Below, piece by piece: positions 61,532-64,000 of a stretch of DNA of 64,000 bases. The notes under the pieces were generated by a model. The model ran no database searches. It had not been told where the DNA came from and saw only the letters and a list, made by a program, of their open reading frames with translations. The number at the start of each line of letters is the position of its first letter. Position 1 is the stretch's first letter. The position numbers and the translations under genes were made by a program. This DNA comes from an uncultured beta proteobacterium (GTDB lineage Bacteria; Pseudomonadota; Gammaproteobacteria; Burkholderiales; Burkholderiaceae_C), in the NCBI GenBank assembly GCA_903832285.1, contig CAILAY010000172.1, forward strand, positions 1 through 64,000, written 5' to 3'.

Positions 61532-63406
61532 TTACGCGCTGCCTAGCTCCTGACTGCCCCGGACCGGCAACAGTGCCGTACGCACGAACAGCCCGGTGCC
61601 CGCGAGCTTGGCGCCATGCTTGGCCAAGGCCGCCAGGGACGCCACCTGTTCGGCACTGGAATACTCGCTGGGGCGAATCACAACCGCGCCGATCGAGAGC
61701 GTGGTACACGGAAAGAATCTGGTCACGCCGTGCCGGTCTTCGGCTGTGATTCCGCCTTCGACAATCGCCTTTTCATCGAAGAGTTCAAGCGCGCGGTTGC
61801 CAAAGCTGCGAACCAGGCTTTCACACTGAGCTTGCCAGTTCGCGCTCTGGTACAACAGGATGAAATCGTCACCGCCCACGTGTCCGACGAAATCTCGCTG
61901 CGGATCACAATGGGTCAACGCCAACTTGGCCAACAAACGGATCATCTCATCGCCGCGCCAGTAGCCGTATTGATCGTTGAATGGTTTGAAGTTGTTCATG
62001 TCTGCATAGCAGGCGACGAATTCAGCACCGCCGTCGAGCAGCCGTTCGATGTGCTGGCTAATCGGAATATTGCCTGGCAGGAAGGTCAGGGGATTGGCAT
62101 GACGTGCCGCTTCGATGCGGGTTTCAGTGACGGAACGCACAAGCTGATCGCCGGTACCCAGCCCGACGTAACGGCCGTTGTCCACGACGATAAAGCCTTC
62201 GGTCAAATAGCGTTGATCTTCCGAAGTCAGGATACCGACAAGTTCATCCACGTTGTGATCGCGCTCAATCAAACGGGGTTTGTCATTGGCGTTCTTCATG
62301 CACGATTTCCTGCCCCAAATCTCGCGGTAATAGGGCTTGGCGTACTCGTTCAGGAAGCTGCTGCGACTGATGATGGCCACGGGACGTTGTCCGTCCACCA
62401 CTGCCAGTGCGTGCAGGTCAGGCGTGGCGTGAAACAGCTCGGCGGCATCTTCGTTGCAGCTTCCGATGCTCAATGTGGGCGCAAAGATAACCGACACCCC
62501 GCGCAAAAATCCCGCCTGCGCTGCGCGTCCGCTTTGTGGCAGCACCGCCACGCGCCGATCGCACATGACCGCCTGCGCCTGCGCCAGCGGTTCTTCCCGC
62601 GGCAGAGGTTCAGGTCGCCCCAGGAAATAGCCCTGGCCATAGGCGATTCCCAGATCGCGCAGGACCCGCAGATCCTCGGCGTTCTCTATGCCTTCAGCCA
62701 CGAGCGCGGTGTTGAAGATGGCCGCAATTTGCTGAAGTGCCTGTATGGTCTTGAGCTTGTCGGCATGTTGGCTCAGGTCACGCGTGAAGTACTTGTCGAT
62801 CTTCACGATATCCGGCCTGATCTGGGACCACAGCCGCAGACTGGAGCGGCCATCGCCAAAGTCGTCCAGCGCCAATGAGACGCCCGCCAGATGCACTTCA
62901 TCCGCCACGCGGGCCAATTCATCCATATCGACCACGCGTTCATGTTCGGTGATCTCCAGTACCAGCATGCGCGGCGCCACGCCAAAGTCGTGCACCAGTT
63001 CACTCAAGGCCTCGCGGCCGCGACGCTGCAGGAGACGCACCAGCACCGCCGCGCTGATGTTGACAAACACGCGCCCCGGATCCCGCAGCAAGCCCCAGCA
63101 CTGCAGCGCCGCGGCCGCGCTTGCCGTTTCGAATTCGAAGCCCAGCCCTTCCGCCGAGGCCGCCTGCAGCAAAGCGTCGGGAAATTCGAGCGAGCTGCCC
63201 TTCGGTCCACGTATCAGCGCCTCATGCCCATAAACCCCGCCGCCCTGAAGTGCCACGATGGGCTGAAACACGGGAGTCATGGCGTGGCTGCGCAACAGCG
63301 TGGCCAGCGGGCCCGCATCGCACAGGACCGGGATTGTCAACGCCGACCTAGCACGAGCGCGCCGGCGGCTGGCGGGCTCAGGTGCTGGCAACAGAACAGC
63401 ATGCAT
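61532..63406 (-). CDS. EAL-CBS-GGDEF protein (c-di-GMP phosphodiesterase candidate)
   Basis: A 624-residue cytoplasmic signalling protein with an EAL domain (about 40-275), a CBS pair (about 290-425) and a GGDEF-type domain (about 445-610). The EAL active-site motifs are intact: EALIRGP at residue 62, DDFGDG, KIDKYF and VAEGIEN. The cyclase site reads HVGGDDF, one residue off GGDEF, so it may be active or only bind GTP. CBS domains usually sense adenosyl nucleotides. A phosphodiesterase lowering c-di-GMP is most likely. It has a perfect 7-4-7 Pho box upstream. Confidence 0.9.
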   Translation of the reverse strand: MHAVLLPAPEPASRRRARARSALTIPVLCDAGPLATLLRSHAMTPVFQPIVALQGGGVYGHEALIRGPKGSSLEFPDALLQAASAEGLGFEFETASAAAALQCWGLLRDPGRVFVNISAAVLVRLLQRRGREALSELVHDFGVAPRMLVLEITEHERVVDMDELARVADEVHLAGVSLALDDFGDGRSSLRLWSQIRPDIVKIDKYFTRDLSQHADKLKTIQALQQIAAIFNTALVAEGIENAEDLRVLRDLGIAYGQGYFLGRPEPLPREEPLAQAQAVMCDRRVAVLPQSGRAAQAGFLRGVSVIFAPTLSIGSCNEDAAELFHATPDLHALAVVDGQRPVAIISRSSFLNEYAKPYYREIWGRKSCMKNANDKPRLIERDHNVDELVGILTSEDQRYLTEGFIVVDNGRYVGLGTGDQLVRSVTETRIEAARHANPLTFLPGNIPISQHIERLLDGGAEFVACYADMNNFKPFNDQYGYWRGDEMIRLLAKLALTHCDPQRDFVGHVGGDDFILLYQSANWQAQCESLVRSFGNRALELFDEKAIVEGGITAEDRHGVTRFFPCTTLSIGAVVIRPSEYSSAEQVASLAALAKHGAKLAGTGLFVRTALLPVRGSQELGSA

Positions 63407-63436
63407 GCAAGAACAATTCCTTTGATGTCAACGGCA

Positions 63437-63470
63437 AATCTACCGGGTCAATATGACATGCGCATGACAT
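63437..63470 (-). promoter_or_regulatory. Candidate Pho box with -10 element upstream of the EAL-CBS-GGDEF gene
   Basis: Read on the minus strand: ATGTCAT-GCGC-ATGTCAT (63470-63453), an exact direct repeat with one mismatch per half from CTGTCAT, then 10 bp, then TAGATT (63442-63437). The predicted start is about 25 bases before the ATG at 63406, where AAGGA serves as a ribosome site. Confidence 0.65.
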
Positions 63471-63488
63471 TTTTATGAAAACGTAAAC

Positions 63489-63505
63489 GGTATAAACTGT
63501 ATACC
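63489..63505. promoter_or_regulatory. Palindromic operator candidate GGTATA-N5-TATACC
   Basis: A perfect 6-bp inverted repeat with a 5-bp spacer, 24 bp before the ATG of the RHH-like gene. It overlaps a TATAAA -10-like element, so a bound protein would block transcription. The adjacent gene encodes a likely DNA-binding protein, so self-repression is possible. Confidence 0.45.
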
Positions 63506-63528
63506 TCGTTTATCCCAGAGGAATCATC

Positions 63529-63963
63529 ATGACCACCCCATCGAGCCAAACCGTCGCTGCGCCCAAGCCCGCAGCGAAAACCGTCAAGACCGCTGCCAAG
63601 CCGGTCGTCAAGCCCGTGCCGAAATCCATCAAAAGGCTTCGCGCCGCACCCCCCAGACCGGCGCCCAAGGTGGCGGCGAAGGTAGCGACCAAGGTAAGCG
63701 TCAAGGCGACGCCAAAAGTCGCTTCGCCCAAGCCGGAGAAAGTCAGGAAACCCAAGCTCGTGCGTGACAGTTTTACCATTCCAAAACTGGAATACCTGGT
63801 GGTGGACGCATTGAAAGCACGTGCGGCCAAACTGGCGCAACCTGTGAAAAAGAGCGAGTTGCTGCGCGCCGGCCTCAAGGCGCTTGCCGCCATGCCCGAC
63901 GCCGCGCTGAAGTTGGCGCTGCAAGCGGTGCCTGCCATCAAGACTGGGCGTCCAAAGAACTGA
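63529..63963 (+). CDS. Lys/Ala/Pro-rich protein with C-terminal ribbon-helix-helix-like domain
   Basis: A 144-residue basic protein. The first 85 residues are a histone H1-like tail of Lys, Ala, Pro and Val repeats (KPAAKTVKTAAKPVVKPVPK). The C-terminal part, DSFTIPKLEYLVVDALKARAAKLAQPVKKSELLRAG in outline, has the strand-helix-turn-helix order of RHH proteins. It probably binds DNA as a nucleoid or regulatory protein. An AGAGGAA ribosome site precedes the ATG. Confidence 0.72.
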   Translation: MTTPSSQTVAAPKPAAKTVKTAAKPVVKPVPKSIKRLRAAPPRPAPKVAAKVATKVSVKATPKVASPKPEKVRKPKLVRDSFTIPKLEYLVVDALKARAAKLAQPVKKSELLRAGLKALAAMPDAALKLALQAVPAIKTGRPKN

Positions 63964-64000
63964 AAAAGTGCCATCCGCTACAGCGAGTCCGGATTTTGCA

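Noticed and set aside
1-64000. tRNA, rRNA, CRISPR, IS element or prophage
   Set aside because: I looked for repeat-spacer arrays, transposase motifs and tRNA-like stretches and found none.

Overview
The window reads as a chromosomal piece of a high-GC Gram-negative betaproteobacterium, most likely Burkholderiales. The signs are a type II secretion (gsp) locus, lipoproteins, Tat and Sec exports, a ProQ-type RNA chaperone, a full C-P lyase cluster and a Lys/Ala/Pro-rich protein of a kind common in that order. I saw no rRNA, tRNA, CRISPR array, transposase or phage gene.

Layout. 1-6754: end of gspD, gspE and gspF, with a complete MacA/YbhG-like membrane-fusion plus ABC-2 exporter inserted between gspE and gspF. 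6754-10836: 5'-nucleotidase, a glycosidase-like lipoprotein, a PuuE-type allantoinase and a PAS-GGDEF diguanylate cyclase. 10863-13199 (minus): a hydrolase-ACP-ketosynthase operon of unknown product. 13336-17360 (minus): a spermidine/putrescine-type ABC importer. 17522-21076: lipoprotein, ProQ-like protein, nitronate monooxygenase, PilZ protein and DUF3016 protein. 21107-30915: a divergent phosphate/polyphosphate block, with pstS leading a six-gene minus-strand operon (M14 peptidase, hydrolase, CYTH-CHAD, secreted protein, NPP phosphodiesterase) opposite ppx-ppk2-zntB. 31300-50191: a lipid block with Tat-exported phospholipase C, HAD phosphatase, patatin, UDP-glucose dehydrogenase, LplT-like transporter, GT4 glycosyltransferase, phosphatidylserine decarboxylase and two Mpo1-like membrane proteins, plus a TRAP transporter operon. 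50650-61515: phnCDE, phnN-DUF1045, phnGHIJKLM and a hexapeptide acyltransferase. 61532-63963: an EAL-CBS-GGDEF protein and a histone-tail/RHH-like protein.

The unifying observation is regulatory. From about 27 kb to 63.5 kb, intergenic regions repeatedly hold two 7-bp CTGTCAT-like repeats 4 bp apart (the PhoB box layout). In several cases a -10-like hexamer lies exactly 10 bp downstream: TACATT three times, TAGATT once, TAAAGT once. The downstream genes cover phosphate capture (pstS), polyphosphate turnover, phospholipid breakdown and candidate glycolipid replacement, phosphonate uptake and cleavage, and one c-di-GMP enzyme. I infer a roughly 41-kb phosphate-starvation superlocus that includes uncharacterised members: the pstS-led operon, the Mpo1-like pair with its operon, a patatin with an 87-residue partner, and possibly a TRAP system. 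No phoB, phoR, pstCAB or phoU lies in the window, so the regulator assignment rests on the DNA motif and gene content. No computation was run; start sites and motif matches were read by eye.
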